A stretch of 37,187 nt of DNA from Paenalcaligenes sp035302345 (GTDB lineage: Bacteria; Pseudomonadota; Gammaproteobacteria; Burkholderiales; Burkholderiaceae_B), in the NCBI GenBank assembly GCA_035302345.1, contig DATGSS010000047.1, positions 1-37,187 on the forward strand, in the 5' to 3' direction. A program made the translations under genes and the position numbers. Within the stretch, counting starts at the first letter, position 1, and every line of letters starts with the position of its first letter. Of the stretch, positions 15,739-26,846 are shown piece by piece. The notes beneath the pieces were generated by a model, which was given only the letters and a program-made list of their open reading frames with translations, searched no databases and had not been told where the DNA came from.

Positions 15739-17070
15739 TTACTTTTCTGCTGTTTGTGGCTCTGGACGCAGGGATAGTAGAGCGTGCAAAATAATGGCCC
15801 CAAAAGTAGCTGTACCAATACCATCCAAGCGTAAAAAACCAATTTCAATCCCAAAGTTGCCTGCCCCCAAGATAAGGGTCACAGCAGCAACTAACAGGTT
15901 TTTACTTTTACTGAAATCCACTTGGTTAACGACCCAAATGCGTGCTCCTGCAACGGTAATCAAACCAAAGACCACAATTGACATCCCCCCTAGTACGGGT
16001 CCAGGAATCATGCGAATGACCTCACCAAATTTAGGTGAAAAACCTAAAAAAATGGCCATACAAGCGGCTAACACAAACAACAACGAAGAATAAATCCGTG
16101 TGGCGGCCATAACCCCAATGTTTTCAGCATAGGTAGTCACCCCGGTTCCCCCCATCGAGGCTGAAACCATGGTTGCCACCCCGTCCCCCATAAAGGCTGG
16201 GCCTAAATACTTATCCAGATTGCGCTCGGTCATCGCGGCCACAGCTTTGATATGACCGAGATTTTCGGCCACTAAGATAATGGCCACAGGAACAATGACT
16301 GTCATTGCTTCAGGTGCAAAAACGGGTGCAGAAAGAGTCGGCAAACCGAACCAAGGGGCAGCGGCGACCTTGGAGGTATCCATGGGTGTTCCTAAGCCCA
16401 AACCGTTGGTCAACCCAGCATAAATCAAACATGCCACGATCAAACCAACTAAAATCAATAAACGCTGCACGACGCCACGGCTATACATGGCCACAGCCCC
16501 TACGGATAGTACTGTCATCAGGGCCATCAAAGCCTCAAAAGTACTCCCTCCCATTGCGCCCTCGGCAGCCAATGGTGCTAAATTAAGCCCAATCACAGCA
16601 ACGATGGCCCCGGTCACTACGGGTGGCATCATTCTATTAATTAATGCAGCTGCCCGACCTGTTTTTCTATCAGCTAACCACACTAGAAAACCAATTAGCG
16701 TATACACCAGCCCGCAAACGATGATGGCGCCTAGCGCAACCCCTATATTAGGATTGGGCCCACTACCTGCGTAACCTGTCACAGCAACCACGCCACCAAT
16801 AAAAGCAAAGCTAGACCCTAAATAGCTGGGAACCCGCCCCCGCACAAAAAAGAAAAAAATCAATGTCCCCAACCCAGACATCAATATGGCTAGATTAGGA
16901 TCAAAACCCATCAATAAAGGCGCTAAAATCGTAGAGCCAAACATAGCCACTACGTGTTGAGCCGACATGGCGATGCTTTGCGGTAGTGGCAAATACTCTT
17001 CGGGTAAAACAACCGTATCAGCGGAGGTACCAGAAACACGCCGCCAGCGAGGGAAAAATGTCTGTGACAT
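15739..17070 (-). CDS. uraA: Uracil permease-type nucleobase:cation symporter (NCS2 family)
   Basis: The 443-residue protein has about 14 membrane segments. Family signatures are SAQHVVAMFGST (QH at 38-39), the VAENLGHI segment with the nucleobase-binding glutamate, and GGTGVTTYAENIGVMAATR, the NCS2 signature with the second glutamate. These favour the uracil branch (UraA/RutG/PyrP) over xanthine or urate transporters. It imports uracil with protons. It lies between carB and greA, which fits pyrimidine supply. ACAGG lies about 14 bases before the ATG. A terminator follows it. Confidence 0.92.
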   Translation of the reverse strand: MSQTFFPRWRRVSGTSADTVVLPEEYLPLPQSIAMSAQHVVAMFGSTILAPLLMGFDPNLAILMSGLGTLIFFFFVRGRVPSYLGSSFAFIGGVVAVTGYAGSGPNPNIGVALGAIIVCGLVYTLIGFLVWLADRKTGRAAALINRMMPPVVTGAIVAVIGLNLAPLAAEGAMGGSTFEALMALMTVLSVGAVAMYSRGVVQRLLILVGLIVACLIYAGLTNGLGLGTPMDTSKVAAAPWFGLPTLSAPVFAPEAMTVIVPVAIILVAENLGHIKAVAAMTERNLDKYLGPAFMGDGVATMVSASMGGTGVTTYAENIGVMAATRIYSSLLFVLAACMAIFLGFSPKFGEVIRMIPGPVLGGMSIVVFGLITVAGARIWVVNQVDFSKSKNLLVAAVTLILGAGNFGIEIGFLRLDGIGTATFGAIILHALLSLRPEPQTAEK

Positions 17071-17261
17071 AGTGAAACAAACCTGTTAGATATTTTAGCT
17101 ATAGAGGAAAAGCTTGAATGATGTGTGACTTGCGCTAATATGAAAAGCAGCTGTGATTCAGCACAAACGCCCCACAGTTTACCCGTTTCACCAAAACAAC
17201 ACCACGCACTCACTGTGTTTTTGGTAATAGTTTTACAACCCTCTCAACAAATACGATTTCA

Positions 17262-17924
17262 ATGACTGATAAAACTCAATTCTGGCTCATTAGACATGGC
17301 GAAACCGCCTGGAACGCCAAACAGCGTCTCCAAGGTTGGGTTGACATCCCTCTTAATGAGGCGGGGCGCCAGCAGGCTGAAAATCTGCAGCGCTATCTAC
17401 AAAGCAAGCAAATTTGTTCTTTATTTGACACCGTAATCAGCAGTGACTTGGGGCGGGCCAAAGAAACCGCTACCATCGCTCTACAACATACCGCACTGCC
17501 CATACTCCAAGACGAGCGCCTACGTGAGCGCAGCTATGGCATTTACGAGGGCAAGCACTGGCGCCCATTCATGCGCCCTGTTGAGAAAAACACTGATGAT
17601 GGCAACGACTCTACGACTAGCCCCAATCTGCGCGACCCCAACCAAGAGGTCCCCGATGGCGAGAGCCTGGTACAATTTCAACAACGAATCATACAGGCTA
17701 TCGAAGATTTAGCCCGACAACACCAAGGTCAAAGCGTGGCCTTATTCGCCCACGGCGGTGTGATAGATATTGTTTGGCGTCAGACCCATGGTCTGGACTT
17801 ATATGCTCAGCGCCCACGTCCAATACAAAACACCAGTATCAATCATTTTCAGATCCAGCCTACCGATGCTGTATGGGCGCCTATAGCGTGGGAGATTACA
17901 GAGCATTTGCAGGCAGCTGAATAA
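17262..17924 (+). CDS. Histidine phosphatase family protein (phosphoglycerate mutase-like)
   Basis: The 220-residue protein has the branch-1 phosphatase core: LIRHGETAWN with R11-H12 (phosphohistidine), R65 in SDLGRAKETA, E89 in LRERSYGIYEG, and H164 in FAHGGVI. It lacks the long insert of 2,3-bisphosphoglycerate-dependent mutases (GpmA), so a phosphatase (GpmB-, CobC- or YhfR-like) is more likely than a glycolytic mutase; the substrate cannot be told. A low-complexity patch around residues 108-122 sits in the cap region. No Shine-Dalgarno sequence precedes ATG 17262. It is divergent from uraA and convergent with carB. Confidence 0.9.
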   Translation: MTDKTQFWLIRHGETAWNAKQRLQGWVDIPLNEAGRQQAENLQRYLQSKQICSLFDTVISSDLGRAKETATIALQHTALPILQDERLRERSYGIYEGKHWRPFMRPVEKNTDDGNDSTTSPNLRDPNQEVPDGESLVQFQQRIIQAIEDLARQHQGQSVALFAHGGVIDIVWRQTHGLDLYAQRPRPIQNTSINHFQIQPTDAVWAPIAWEITEHLQAAE

Positions 17925-18019
17925 CGTATTTTTCTGCCGCGTTTGAATTGCATGGATCCCACTATCCGTCGCCCTGCAAGACTTATCAAGCATAGCTCTC
18001 AGCGCTGCATTCGGTAGAA

Positions 18020-18096
18020 GGCGCGTAATAAATTTTCGAGTGGGCTTCGCAGCACGTGATAACGAGCAAGGTCCCGGGAAAATTTCATTACGCGCC
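18020..18096. repeat. Long imperfect inverted repeat in the gap between the phosphatase gene and carB
   Basis: GGCGCGTAATAAATTTTC (18020-18037) pairs with the reverse complement at 18077-18096, differing by one bulged base and an end mismatch, around about 39 bases. TGTTTTATTT follows on the plus strand, so a large terminator for the phosphatase transcript is the simplest reading. The loop is long for a terminator; a small structured RNA is possible. Nothing else is recognised in the roughly 200-base gap 17925-18127. Confidence 0.6.
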
Positions 18097-18127
18097 TGTT
18101 TTATTTCAAACAACGCTGCTGCAGGGT

Positions 18128-21100
18128 CTAGACCATGGTATGCATATCTTGTAGAGAATACACGCTAAGGCCGTCACCATGACGTAGGTAGTGTAGCCCC
18201 TGTACTGCGGCTAAGGCACCTGCAATGGTGGTGTAATAGGCCAGGTTTTCTGCTAAAGCATGAGTGCGGATAGTACGCGAATCTGCAATCGCATTGCGTC
18301 GCTCTTCGACCGTGTTGATCACGATGACAATTTCGCGGTTTTTAATCATGTCAACGATATGAGGACGTCCTTCGGTCACCTTGTTGACGATGTTTACAGG
18401 TAGACCTGCTTGGGCAATGGCAGCTGCGGTACCTCGGGTGGCTACTAGGTCAAAGCCCAATTCTACGAGTGCTTTTGCGACCTGTACTGCGCGTGGTTTA
18501 TCCGCATCGCGTACGCTAAGGAAGGCGTTGCCTGACTCAGGCAGGATGACACCCGCACCAATTTGAGATTTGACAAAGGCTTCTGCAAAGCTGCGCCCTA
18601 CTCCCATGACCTCGCCAGTGGATTTCATTTCAGGACCCAAAATAGTATCTACCCCGGGGAATTTTACAAAGGGGAAGACAGCCTCTTTGACTGAATAAAA
18701 TCCTGGGCGCGCCATGTTATTCAGATTTAATTCACTCATGGGTTTGCCAGCCATGACTTGGGCTGCCAGTTTGGCTAGCTGTAAGCCGGTGGCTTTAGAG
18801 ACAAAGGGAACTGTACGTGAGGCGCGCGGGTTAACCTCGAGGACAAACACCTCGCCATCTTGGATGGCGAACTGTACGTTCATGAGGCCTTTGACGTTCA
18901 AGGCCTTTGCCATTAATGTGGTTTGGCGTTGAATTTCTTGTACAACCTCGTCAGATAGTGAGTACGGGGGCAACGAGCAGGCCGAGTCACCCGAGTGAAC
19001 ACCGGCTTGTTCGATGTGCTCCATCACACCGCCGATGTATACTTCCTCGCCGTTAGAGATGCAATCAACATCGACTTCGATGGCGTTATTTAGAAAGTGG
19101 TCCAGCAGCACGGGTGAATCATTACTGACCTTGACTGCCTCGCGCATATAACGCTCTAGGTCGGCTTGTTCGTGCACAATCTCCATGGCACGCCCCCCTA
19201 GTACATAGCTGGGACGTACCACGATGGGGTAACCAATCTCTGCTGCCAAGGCCAAGGCCTCGGCCTCGGTACGAGCTGTTCGGTTTGGGGGCTGACGCAG
19301 ACCTAATTTGTTAAGTAGTTTTTGAAAACGCTCGCGGTCTTCGGCAATATCGATGGATTCTGGGCTAGTGCCAATAATGGGTACCCCATTAGCTTCTAGT
19401 TCACGAGCTAATTTTAGTGGAGTTTGTCCCCCGTATTGGACAATCATGCCAACAGGTTTCTCCAGGGCTACGATTTCTAATACGTCTTCGAGCGTTAAAG
19501 GCTCAAAGTACAAGCGATCCGAGGTGTCGTAGTCAGTAGAGACAGTCTCGGGGTTACAGTTGACCATGATGGTCTCATAGCCATCCTCTTTGAGGGCCAA
19601 TGCGGCATGCACACAGCAGTAGTCGAATTCAATCCCTTGGCCAATGCGGTTTGGGCCGCCTCCAAGAACGATAATTTTTTGTTTATCGCTGGGATTAGAT
19701 TCGCACTCTTGCTCGTAGGTCGAGTATAGGTATGCTGTGTCTGTAGCGAATTCGCCTGCGCAGGTATCCACCCGTTTGTAAACTGGATGGATGCCAAATT
19801 TGTGGCGACGTCTGCGGACCTCGGATTCGATGGTATCCAATAAGAAAGCCAATCGGCGATCAGAAAACCCACGGCGCTTTAGTTCTAGCAGAGTTTGCTC
19901 ATCGAGCTCGGGCAGGGTGCGTTGCTCTAATGCCAGCTCAATGTCTACTATTTCTTTTATTTGAGCTAAAAACCAAGGATCAATACGCGTAATTTCGTGT
20001 ACTTTTTCTAGACTAAACCCTTGTGCAAAAGCATCACCGACGTACCAAATGCGCTCTGGCCCAGGTTCGGCCAGCTCTACCTGCAGGACCTCGTGATCAG
20101 TCGTCATCTGATTAAGGCCGTCTACACCGACCTCTAGGCCGCGCAAGGCTTTTTGGAAGGATTCCTGAAACGTGCGCCCAATCGCCATGACCTCGCCCAC
20201 GGATTTCATTTGAGTGGTCAATCTAGAGTTGGCTTGAGGGAATTTTTCGAACGCAAAACGTGGGATTTTGGTAACGACATAATCAATGCTGGGCTCAAAA
20301 GAAGCTGGCGTACGCCCTTCTGTGATTTCGTTATCCAACTCATCCAAGGTGTAACCCACTGCCAATAAAGCGGCGATTTTGGCAATTGGAAAGCCAGTGG
20401 CTTTTGAGGCCAAGGCCGAAGAACGAGAGACGCGCGGATTCATCTCGATGACAATGAGACGACCATTGTCAGGATGGGTGGCAAATTGTACGTTGGCGCC
20501 CCCTGTTTCAACCCCGATTTCACGTAAGACCGCCAGCGATGCCTGGCGCATGATCTGATATTCACGATCGGTTAGAGTTTGAGCGGGTGCTACTGTGATG
20601 GAATCACCTGTATGTACCCCCATGGGATCCAGGTTTTCGATTGAGCAGACAATAATGCAATTATCGGCTTGGTCGCGGACGACCTCCATCTCGAACTCTT
20701 TCCAGCCCAGCAAGGACTCTTCGATGAGTAACTCAGTGGTGGGTGAAGCCTCGAGGCCGCGCCTGCAAATGTCCTCAAACTCTTGGTAGTTATACGCGAT
20801 ACCACCGCCCGTGCCACCCAATGTAAAGCTGGGGCGAATTACAACTGGGAAGCCAGAGCCACCGACTGTTTTGGCGATCGATGTCTGTACTGCCCAGGCC
20901 TCTTCCATGCTGTGCGCAATACCTGACTTGGCTGACTCCAAGCCAATTTTAGTCATCGCATCTTTAAACTTGAGGCGGTCTTCGGCTTTGTCAATGGCGT
21001 CCGCATTGGCACCGATCATTTCGACGCCATATTTATCCAAAATTCCTTCGCGATCTAAATCCAACGCACAATTTAGTGCCGTCTGGCCCCCCATCGTGGG

Positions 21101-21361
21101 CAAAAGTGCGTCGGGGCGCTCGCGCTCGATAATTTTGGCCACGGCCTGCCAGGTGATGGGCTCGACATAGGTCACATCTGCCGTGTCGGGGTCAGTCATG
21201 ATAGTAGCTGGATTGCTATTGACGAGAATCGTGCGATAGCCTGCTTTTTTCAAAGCTTTACAAGCTTGGGCCCCGGAATAATCAAACTCACATGCCTGCC
21301 CAATCACAATGGGGCCGGCTCCAATAATCAAAATACTTTCAATATCTGTACGCTTTGGCAT
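18128..21361 (-). CDS. carB: Carbamoyl phosphate synthase large subunit
   Basis: CarB makes carbamoyl phosphate from bicarbonate, ammonia (from CarA) and two ATP, for pyrimidine and arginine synthesis. At 1077 residues it is full length: two homologous ATP-grasp halves, the first starting ESILIIGAGPIVIGQACEFDY and the second KIIVLGGGPNRIGQGIEFDYC, separated by the oligomerisation domain, then a C-terminal methylglyoxal synthase-like regulatory domain (allosteric site for UMP and ornithine) beginning about residue 940. It starts 19 bases after carA ends and shares its promoter. Confidence 0.99.
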   Translation of the reverse strand: MPKRTDIESILIIGAGPIVIGQACEFDYSGAQACKALKKAGYRTILVNSNPATIMTDPDTADVTYVEPITWQAVAKIIERERPDALLPTMGGQTALNCALDLDREGILDKYGVEMIGANADAIDKAEDRLKFKDAMTKIGLESAKSGIAHSMEEAWAVQTSIAKTVGGSGFPVVIRPSFTLGGTGGGIAYNYQEFEDICRRGLEASPTTELLIEESLLGWKEFEMEVVRDQADNCIIVCSIENLDPMGVHTGDSITVAPAQTLTDREYQIMRQASLAVLREIGVETGGANVQFATHPDNGRLIVIEMNPRVSRSSALASKATGFPIAKIAALLAVGYTLDELDNEITEGRTPASFEPSIDYVVTKIPRFAFEKFPQANSRLTTQMKSVGEVMAIGRTFQESFQKALRGLEVGVDGLNQMTTDHEVLQVELAEPGPERIWYVGDAFAQGFSLEKVHEITRIDPWFLAQIKEIVDIELALEQRTLPELDEQTLLELKRRGFSDRRLAFLLDTIESEVRRRRHKFGIHPVYKRVDTCAGEFATDTAYLYSTYEQECESNPSDKQKIIVLGGGPNRIGQGIEFDYCCVHAALALKEDGYETIMVNCNPETVSTDYDTSDRLYFEPLTLEDVLEIVALEKPVGMIVQYGGQTPLKLARELEANGVPIIGTSPESIDIAEDRERFQKLLNKLGLRQPPNRTARTEAEALALAAEIGYPIVVRPSYVLGGRAMEIVHEQADLERYMREAVKVSNDSPVLLDHFLNNAIEVDVDCISNGEEVYIGGVMEHIEQAGVHSGDSACSLPPYSLSDEVVQEIQRQTTLMAKALNVKGLMNVQFAIQDGEVFVLEVNPRASRTVPFVSKATGLQLAKLAAQVMAGKPMSELNLNNMARPGFYSVKEAVFPFVKFPGVDTILGPEMKSTGEVMGVGRSFAEAFVKSQIGAGVILPESGNAFLSVRDADKPRAVQVAKALVELGFDLVATRGTAAAIAQAGLPVNIVNKVTEGRPHIVDMIKNREIVIVINTVEERRNAIADSRTIRTHALAENLAYYTTIAGALAAVQGLHYLRHGDGLSVYSLQDMHTMV

Positions 21362-21380
21362 AATGCTGTTGACCTTTGGC

Positions 21381-22514
21381 TTAGGCTTTTTGGGATGGGG
21401 TCATGAAATCGATGAAAACGTCGAATAGTGCAGCTATATCTCGTGGCCCTGGATTGGCCTCGGGATGCCCTTGGAAACCAAATACGGGTTTGGTTTTGTG
21501 CATAAAACCCTGCACGCTGCGGTCAAATAATGAGCGATGCGTGAGCACCATATCGGCTGTAAAGGTATCCTCGTCAAGAGCGTAATTATGGTTTTGACTG
21601 GTGATGTAAACCTTGTGCGTCGACAGCTCTTGGACGGGATGGTTAGAACCATGATGACCCGCTGTTAGCTTGATGCTATTGGCCCCTAATGCATGACCGA
21701 GGATCTGATGCCCCAAGCAAACACCAAACACAGGGATATCTGCCTCAATCAGCGCCTGGGCTGTTTCGATGGCCTCTGTACATAGAGCTGGATTACCTGG
21801 ACCATTGGATAATAACACCCCATCAGGATTAAGCTCTTGGATGGCTGCGGCATCAGTTTGGGCGGGGACCACAGTGACCTGACAACCTCTGGAGACTAAC
21901 TGACGCAAGATGCTTTGTTTGACACCAAAATCCACTACAACTACATGCTTGTTGAGATCACCTGCGGCCTCGAAGCCCTGGCCCAATGCCCAAAGCCCCT
22001 GTGACCATTCGTAGTTCTGATCTGTGGATACCTGTGGTGCCAACATTTGGTTGGCTTTTAATGAATAATCACGCGCCAGCTCTAACGCCTGTTGTTCGTC
22101 TGTGCCAACCAGAATACAACCCGCCTGTGTCCCGCTGTCGCGGATTTGACGCGTGAGGCTACGGGTATCTACCCCCGTAATGGCCACCACATTATTCTGT
22201 CGTAAATACTCAGACAAACCCTCTTGGGCACGAAAGTTAGACATATAGGCGGCATTGTCACGCACAATTAATCCAGCCGCCTGCACCCCCTTGGACTCAA
22301 CGTCCTCGGGGTTTACCCCAGTGTTACCTATGTGTGGGTACGTTAATGTAACGATTTGACCAAAATAACTTGGATCAGTGAGTATTTCTTGATATCCAGT
22401 CATCGAGGTATTAAAAACCACCTCGGCTACTGCATGGCCATCTGCCCCAAAGGCATAACCATGAAAGATGGACCCATCCGCCAGTGCCAAAATGGCAGGG
22501 CGCGAATACTGCAT
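21381..22514 (-). CDS. carA: Carbamoyl phosphate synthase small subunit (glutaminase)
   Basis: CarA hydrolyses glutamine and channels ammonia to CarB. The protein shows the small-subunit N-terminal domain (VVFNTSMTGYQEILTDPSY) and a class I glutamine amidotransferase domain with nucleophile cysteine in PVFGVCLGHQILG and the His-Glu pair in GFQGHPEANPGP. I chose ATG 22514, which gives MQYSRPAILALADGS and the family's usual N-terminus (377 residues); an in-frame GTG at 22541 is preceded by TGGGG and would add nine residues. A strong promoter lies 65 bases upstream. First gene of carAB. Confidence 0.97.
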   Translation of the reverse strand: MQYSRPAILALADGSIFHGYAFGADGHAVAEVVFNTSMTGYQEILTDPSYFGQIVTLTYPHIGNTGVNPEDVESKGVQAAGLIVRDNAAYMSNFRAQEGLSEYLRQNNVVAITGVDTRSLTRQIRDSGTQAGCILVGTDEQQALELARDYSLKANQMLAPQVSTDQNYEWSQGLWALGQGFEAAGDLNKHVVVVDFGVKQSILRQLVSRGCQVTVVPAQTDAAAIQELNPDGVLLSNGPGNPALCTEAIETAQALIEADIPVFGVCLGHQILGHALGANSIKLTAGHHGSNHPVQELSTHKVYITSQNHNYALDEDTFTADMVLTHRSLFDRSVQGFMHKTKPVFGFQGHPEANPGPRDIAALFDVFIDFMTPSQKA

Positions 22515-22578
22515 TGTGTCGGGAAATATAGACGACAGCACGGTTAACCCCAGCTACTTAATTTAAATAAACTTGCAA

Positions 22579-22606
22579 ATTATACCTCGAGTTGGCAGGA
22601 ACCCAA
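22579..22606 (-). promoter_or_regulatory. Sigma-70 promoter of carAB
   Basis: On the minus strand TTGGGT (22606-22601) and a perfect TATAAT (22584-22579) are 16 bases apart, predicting a start near 22572 and a leader of 30-60 bases. A TTGGCA on the plus strand at 22592-22597, within the same stretch, could be a -35 for tal, though its -10 is poor. No ArgR or pyrimidine-attenuation hairpin was recognised in the leader. Confidence 0.8.
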
Positions 22607-22676
22607 ACCGATACATTAAAATCTAAAATATTTACGATACCAAGTGACGATTAAACATGATAAGGGAAAGATTCTA

Positions 22677-23639
22677 ATGACAAAGTCCTTACTTGATTCA
22701 CTGCGCGATGTCACCACTGTAGTTGCTGATACAGGCGACGTAGAGGCTATCAAGCGTTATCGGCCCACAGACGCCACCACCAACCCTTCGTTGGTATTAA
22801 ACACGTTGGTCAAGGATGAATACAAGCCTTTGCTTGAACAGGTCATCCGTGACCACCCTCACGCAAGCTTGAATGAGCTCAGTGATCGACTGATAGTAGC
22901 ACTTGGCCGTGATATTTTGGCCCTGATCCCAGGTCGTGTCTCGACCGAGGTTGATGCTCGCCTATCCTTTGATACCCTAGCAACCATCGAGCGCGCGCGA
23001 CACATCATCCAGCGCTACGAGGACCACCACATTGAGCGTGAGCGCGTGTTGATCAAAATCGCAGCCACCTGGGAAGGTATCGAGGCTGCGCGTCAACTAC
23101 AGGCCGAAGGTATTAATTGCAATCTGACCCTATTGTTTTCGATGCCCCAGGCGGTGGCTTGTGCTCAGGCCAAGGTCACCCTGATTTCACCTTTTGTTGG
23201 TCGCATCTATGACTGGTACAAAAAGAATGCTGCCGACCAATGGGATGAGGCCGCCAACGCAGGCCCTAATGACCCCGGGGTACAATCCGTAGAACGTATC
23301 TATAACTATTACAAAATCTACGATATCAATACCGAAATCATGGGTGCTAGTTTCAGAAACTCGGGGCAGGTTTTGGCGCTCGCAGGATGTGATTTGCTGA
23401 CCATCAGCCCTACTCTGTTGGCTGAATTACAGTCAAAGCAAGGCACGGTCGAGCAGCGTTTAAACCCTGAAAGCGCCAAAAACAGCAAAGCTGCATGGAT
23501 GCCTAATAACGAGGTGGTCTTCCGTACAGAACTCAATAACGATGCCATGGCCACTGAAAAACTGGCCGAAGGTATCCGTCTGTTTATCCGTGACAGTAAA
23601 AAGCTGGATGAGCTCATTCAAAATGCGCAAAAAGGCTAA
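22677..23639 (+). CDS. tal: Transaldolase
   Basis: Transaldolase moves a dihydroxyacetone unit between sugar phosphates in the non-oxidative pentose phosphate pathway. The 320-residue protein aligns along its length with TalB of Escherichia coli: TTVVADTGD near the start (D18), DATTNPSLV, Schiff-base K127 in VLIKIAATWEG, GINCNLTLLFS, and ISPFVGRIYDWYK. The frame is open from a GTG at 22644, but ATG 22677 is chosen for its AAGGGA nine bases upstream and family-typical N-terminus. It is divergent from carA and convergent with recR. Confidence 0.97.
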   Translation: MTKSLLDSLRDVTTVVADTGDVEAIKRYRPTDATTNPSLVLNTLVKDEYKPLLEQVIRDHPHASLNELSDRLIVALGRDILALIPGRVSTEVDARLSFDTLATIERARHIIQRYEDHHIERERVLIKIAATWEGIEAARQLQAEGINCNLTLLFSMPQAVACAQAKVTLISPFVGRIYDWYKKNAADQWDEAANAGPNDPGVQSVERIYNYYKIYDINTEIMGASFRNSGQVLALAGCDLLTISPTLLAELQSKQGTVEQRLNPESAKNSKAAWMPNNEVVFRTELNNDAMATEKLAEGIRLFIRDSKKLDELIQNAQKG

Positions 23640-23696
23640 CATGCACAAGAAACCAAATGAGCGTGTCGTCTTATGCGTCTGAAATGCTTTTGAACT

Positions 23697-24305
23697 CTAA
23701 GTGCTCTTACGTTCGTGCAGTGCCCAAGCAATTGTGCTGGCATCCACGTATTCGAGCTCGCTGCCTGCGGGGACGCCACGCGCCAAGCGACTTAGGCGCA
23801 CACCGCGGGCACGCAGCAGCTCAGCCAAGTGATGTGCTGTTGTCTCGCCCTCGGATGTAAAGTTTGTTGCCAGAATGACCTCTTTGACCTCTGGGGCTGC
23901 TGCCCGGGCTAATAACCTTTCTATTTGAAGCGCCTCGGGCCCCACCCCATCAATAGGCGCCAACCTGCCCATCAACACATAGTACAAACCACTATATCCG
24001 TGGCTGGCCTCTATCATGCTTTGGTCGGCTGGGGTTTCTACCACACATAATAACGACGCATCGCGTTGCGGACTGGTGCACAGTGCACATAGCTCTTCTT
24101 CGCTAATGCCATTGCAACGCGTACAACGTTGTAGATTATGCACGGCACCTGCCAGCGCTTGGGACAATGCTTCGGCACCTTGGATATCGTGCTGCAACAA
24201 ATAATAAGCCATCCGCCGTGCGGTACGCTCACCAACACCGGGTAAGCGTTTCAAGGCGTCAATCAAAAGGCGTAAGGGTGCTGGCTCAGGTACAAGGCTA
24301 CTCAT
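23697..24305 (-). CDS. recR: Recombination mediator RecR
   Basis: RecR works with RecO (and RecF) to load RecA on SSB-coated gaps. The 202-residue protein has the helix-hairpin-helix LPGVGERTARRMAYYLL (21-37), a four-cysteine zinc finger C61, C64, C73, C76, and a Toprim domain starting CVVETPADQ and including the GRLAPIDGVGPE loop. Its ATG overlaps the ybaB stop by one base (TAATG), so translation is coupled. dnaX-ybaB-recR is a widely conserved order. Confidence 0.98.
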   Translation of the reverse strand: MSSLVPEPAPLRLLIDALKRLPGVGERTARRMAYYLLQHDIQGAEALSQALAGAVHNLQRCTRCNGISEEELCALCTSPQRDASLLCVVETPADQSMIEASHGYSGLYYVLMGRLAPIDGVGPEALQIERLLARAAAPEVKEVILATNFTSEGETTAHHLAELLRARGVRLSRLARGVPAGSELEYVDASTIAWALHERKST

Positions 24306-24628
24306 TAAAAGGGTAAATTCATCCCTGGTGGCAGAGGCAGACCTGCTGTTAGCCCAGACATTTTTTCTTGGGCTGTTTTTTCTGCTTTGCGCAGCGCATC
24401 ATTAAATGCAGCGGCAATCAAGTCCTCGAGCATGTCGGTATCCTCTTCGAGGAGCTCGGGATCAATATTGATGCGACGCACATCATTTTTGCAACTCATG
24501 GTGACCTTGACCAAGCCACCCCCTGCTGCCCCTTCGACCTCGATCTCGGCGAGTTCTTCTTGGGCCTTTTTCATGTCTTCTTGCATGCGCTGTGCTTGGC
24601 GCATAAGACCGGCTAGCTGTCCTTTCAT
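24305..24628 (-). CDS. ybaB: YbaB/EbfC-family nucleoid-associated DNA-binding protein
   Basis: The 107-residue protein has the tweezers-like homodimer fold of YbaB: an N-terminal amphipathic helix with GLMRQAQRMQEDMKKAQ, then a beta sheet with EVEGAAGGGLVKVTM, and a C-terminal GLTAGLPLPPGMNLPF tail that is typical of the family. Family members bind DNA with little specificity. It sits 39 bases after dnaX and overlaps recR by one base. Ribosome-binding site AAGGAT precedes the ATG. Confidence 0.97.
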   Translation of the reverse strand: MKGQLAGLMRQAQRMQEDMKKAQEELAEIEVEGAAGGGLVKVTMSCKNDVRRINIDPELLEEDTDMLEDLIAAAFNDALRKAEKTAQEKMSGLTAGLPLPPGMNLPF

Positions 24629-24667
24629 GGTGATATCCTTTTAAAACACAATTAAATCTCGGGAAAA

Positions 24668-26533
<1,866 letters not shown>

Positions 26534-26717
26534 GCAATTGCGTTAATCAGAGGGAAAATCTTAGTGTAACGGATTCGATGAAAAAAAGGGAATGCCTCAT
26601 CGATGAGCCCCTGCTGCCAAGCAGCTGTGCCCATGCGAATCAAACGCAAACATAAAAGTATACGGCCAAATGGGTGTAGTGCTATGGGTGCAGGTACGAA
26701 CGACCCGCAGGTAGAAA

Positions 26718-26817
26718 GTGGCGAGCCTGACTTCGGCACTGGCTCGAGACAGCTATGGCTGCTTCGTTCCCGACCTGACCAGGTTCGCTGTTGAACCATG
26801 CGAAGGGACCCGCCACC
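26718..26817 (-). ncRNA. ffs: 4.5S RNA (bacterial signal recognition particle RNA)
   Basis: The minus strand contains the conserved SRP RNA tip, ACCTGGTCAGG followed by TCGGGAACGAAGCAGCC, the Ffh-binding symmetric and asymmetric loops. The closing stem pairs GTGGCG with CGCCAC at the ends, giving about 100 bases. TACATT lies a few bases upstream as a possible -10. It lies directly upstream of dnaX, a common position in proteobacteria. With Ffh it targets membrane proteins to FtsY. The ends are estimated to within a few bases. Confidence 0.93.
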
Positions 26818-26846
26818 AAATAATGTACCACAAACACTATATGTTT

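Noticed and set aside
17799..18113. Minus-strand frame of 104 codons across the phosphatase gene end and the inverted repeat
   Set aside because: TTG start without ribosome-binding site, antisense to a real gene, low resemblance to any protein.
17925..18127. 6S RNA candidate in the gap before carB
   Set aside because: The length is right, but I could not find the central bubble and closing stem pattern of 6S RNA on either strand; left as an unassigned inverted repeat.
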